A stretch of 6,180 nt of DNA. Source: Bacilli bacterium. GTDB lineage: Bacteria > Bacillota_I > Bacilli_A > ML615J-28 > CAG-698. How positions within the stretch are numbered: the first letter of the stretch is position 1; each line of letters begins with the position of its first letter. The notes below the pieces were generated by a model, which made no database searches, was not told the origin of the DNA, and saw only the letters and a list, made by a program, of their open reading frames with translations. The translations under genes and the position numbers were made by a program. The stretch covers positions 1 to 6,180 of the forward strand of contig JALOBF010000094.1 of the NCBI GenBank assembly GCA_023228385.1, given 5' to 3'. Of this stretch, positions 4,557-6,180 are shown in pieces.

Positions 4557-6180
4557 GTCCAGAGTTCTACGAAACATTCGGTTCTTTATTCCGATTTTGA
4601 TTAAAGTAAGTCCGTTTACGGTTTTCTCAATGATATTTATTGCCCTCTTGCAGTCCGTTAATTCATTTCTGTGGGTTATACTGCCAAAATTATTGATTGA
4701 TGAGTTAATGGGTAATAAAGATATCAAAATAATTATTGTTATTGTTTTTGCCTTTGCTTTGATCAGATTTTTGGTGAATGTCGGAATTAGATTTTTATCT
4801 TTTATCAATTCTTACCAGGCTAGACGGGCGGAATTTTATATTGATAAGATGTTAAATGATAAAGTTATGGCAATTGATTATTTCCATATTGAAGATCCGC
4901 TTTTTTCCGATAAACTGGCAAGAGCAAATAAAGGAATGAATCAACATAGCTCCGGTATTTATTCATTTATTAATTCGGTGCAAAATATTTTGCGTGCTGC
5001 TATTTCCGTTTTGGGTGTAATCGGTATAATTTTTTATTCAAAAGAATACTTAGTTATTTTAGTCTCGATTGTGGGAGTTTTATTAAACACATATACGTTC
5101 ACTAAAATTCAAAAATTTGATAAAGAATTTAATGATTCAATTGTAAGGCATAACCGTCGGCTTTATTATTACAATAAAAATATTACTAATTTTAGAATGC
5201 AAAAAGAATTGCGTTTATATAATGCGAAAAAAATGATTTTGGACGTTTGCAATAAAGAGAACAATGAAGCCTTTACAAAATATCGTAAACATTCTAATAA
5301 AGTTGCTTTCTTTAATTTTATTGATACAACTTTTATGTATTTTGTAACCAGATTCCTTACCATTGCCCTTCTGACTTATTCTGTTTATCAAAATCACGAT
5401 TTTACCTCGATTGCCACCCTAACTATGCTTGTTACAGCTATTTATACGCTAGACAACGAGTCGGCTAATTTGATTTATTCCACAAAAGACTATTTGCAAG
5501 CATGCAAATATCAAGAAGACTTTATTGATTTAATGGAAATGAAGACGATTTTTAAAGAAGGAAAATTGCCGATTGAAGCAATCGAATCAATCGAATTTCA
5601 AAATGTCAGTTTTAAATATCCGCGAACCGATACTTACATTTTAAGGGACTTAAATTTTAAAATTGGCAATAAAGAAAAGGTATCGCTTGTTGGTTTAAAC
5701 GGTTCCGGAAAAACTACGCTTATTAAACTATTGTGCCGTTTCTTTCCGGTTGATGAAGGAGAGATATTAGTTAACGGCGTTAATATTGACTTTTATGATT
5801 ATAATGACTATATGAAGTTAATGGCAATCGTCTTTCAAGATTTTAAAATTATTTCCTTCAGCATTAAGTCCAATATTGCGATTGTTGAGGATGATCAGGA
5901 TAAGTTATTTGACGCCTTAAAAAGAGCACAAGTTTTGGATAAGGTATTAAGCCTGCCCAATAAAGAAAATACCTATATCAATAAATGGTTCGACAAAACC
6001 GGGGTTGAGTTTTCCGGAGGTGAAATGCAGAAATTCGCCATCGCCCGGTGTTTATATAAAGACAGTGATTTAGTGATTTTGGATGAACCGACGAGCGCCC
6101 TTGACCCGCTGGCGGAAGCGGAGATATATTACCGCTTTAATGAAATCGTCGGAAAAAAACTATGCATCTTTATATCACAC
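4549..6180 (+). CDS. ABC exporter half-transporter, second subunit (3' end beyond the window)
   Basis: The frame opens at ATG 4549, inside the last codons of the first ABC gene, with AGAGGT at 4535-4540 as ribosome binding site. It runs open to the window end, giving 544 residues. Seen: membrane segments at roughly 22-46, 60-84, 148-163, 167-185, 255-279 and 285-303; Walker A GLNGSGKT (382-389); Q-loop Q430; signature FSGGE (488-492); Walker B LVILDEP with D512 and catalytic E513; D-loop SALD (516-519). The H-loop histidine H544 is the last codon in the window. About 50 residues are probably missing, judged by the partner's length. The partner is similar in domain order but clearly diverged in the membrane part, as expected of a heterodimer. 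Both subunits keep a catalytic glutamate and an FSGGE signature, so neither ATP site looks degenerate, unlike BmrCD or LmrCD. Substrate unknown; multidrug or peptide export is the family-level guess. Confidence 0.92.
   Translation, partial: MSKSRVLRNIRFFIPILIKVSPFTVFSMIFIALLQSVNSFLWVILPKLLIDELMGNKDIKIIIVIVFAFALIRFLVNVGIRFLSFINSYQARRAEFYIDKMLNDKVMAIDYFHIEDPLFSDKLARANKGMNQHSSGIYSFINSVQNILRAAISVLGVIGIIFYSKEYLVILVSIVGVLLNTYTFTKIQKFDKEFNDSIVRHNRRLYYYNKNITNFRMQKELRLYNAKKMILDVCNKENNEAFTKYRKHSNKVAFFNFIDTTFMYFVTRFLTIALLTYSVYQNHDFTSIATLTMLVTAIYTLDNESANLIYSTKDYLQACKYQEDFIDLMEMKTIFKEGKLPIEAIESIEFQNVSFKYPRTDTYILRDLNFKIGNKEKVSLVGLNGSGKTTLIKLLCRFFPVDEGEILVNGVNIDFYDYNDYMKLMAIVFQDFKIISFSIKSNIAIVEDDQDKLFDALKRAQVLDKVLSLPNKENTYINKWFDKTGVEFSGGEMQKFAIARCLYKDSDLVILDEPTSALDPLAEAEIYYRFNEIVGKKLCIFISH

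Noticed and set aside
1..6180. CRISPR array, tRNA, rRNA, transposase or attachment site
   Set aside because: No regularly spaced repeats, cloverleaf sequence, rRNA-like segment, transposase motif or terminal inverted repeats were seen in the window.

Overview
The window is AT-rich DNA that uses the standard code, with strong AGGAGG-type ribosome binding sites, TTGACA/TATAAT promoters and U-tract terminators. This points to a low-GC Gram-positive bacterium (Bacillota or a close relative). No species can be named from the sequence alone. All supported genes lie on the + strand.

Layout: (1) Positions 2-550 hold the C-terminal 182 residues of a COG2865-type ATP-binding regulator (HATPase_c_4 domain plus winged helix), cut by the window edge. 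(2) Positions 551-905 are non-coding but rich in signals: a 9-bp inverted repeat, an exact 11-bp direct repeat with a 20-bp period bracketing the -35 box of a consensus-like promoter, a hairpin with T-runs just downstream, and then a second promoter. (3) Positions 906-1187 encode a 93-residue soluble protein of unknown function, possibly PH/GRAM-like. (4) Positions 1188-1357 carry two AT-rich inverted repeats built on the same half-site. The second overlaps the -35 box of a promoter that fires directly into (5) a complete 370-residue self-inhibited (class II) Fic AMP-transferase-like protein, 1358-2470. (6) Positions 2471-2750 contain what looks like a complete transcription attenuator. It has an extended -10 consensus promoter, a 21-codon leader peptide with a strong Shine-Dalgarno, an intrinsic terminator with eight Ts, and a 12-bp antiterminator pairing between leader codons and the terminator's 5' arm. 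(7) It precedes two overlapping genes for ABC exporter half-molecules, 2751-4556 (complete, 601 aa) and 4549-6180 (cut at residue 544, exactly at the H-loop histidine). These probably form a heterodimeric exporter.

The first half (ATP-binding regulator, small protein, Fic) looks like AT-rich accessory DNA. The ABC pair appears less AT-rich and may have a different history. The most notable system is the attenuator plus exporter pair. Its layout recalls the Bacillus subtilis bmrB-bmrCD operon, where translation of a leader peptide controls a heterodimeric multidrug ABC exporter. Here the leader sequence is different, and the inducing compound cannot be read from the DNA.
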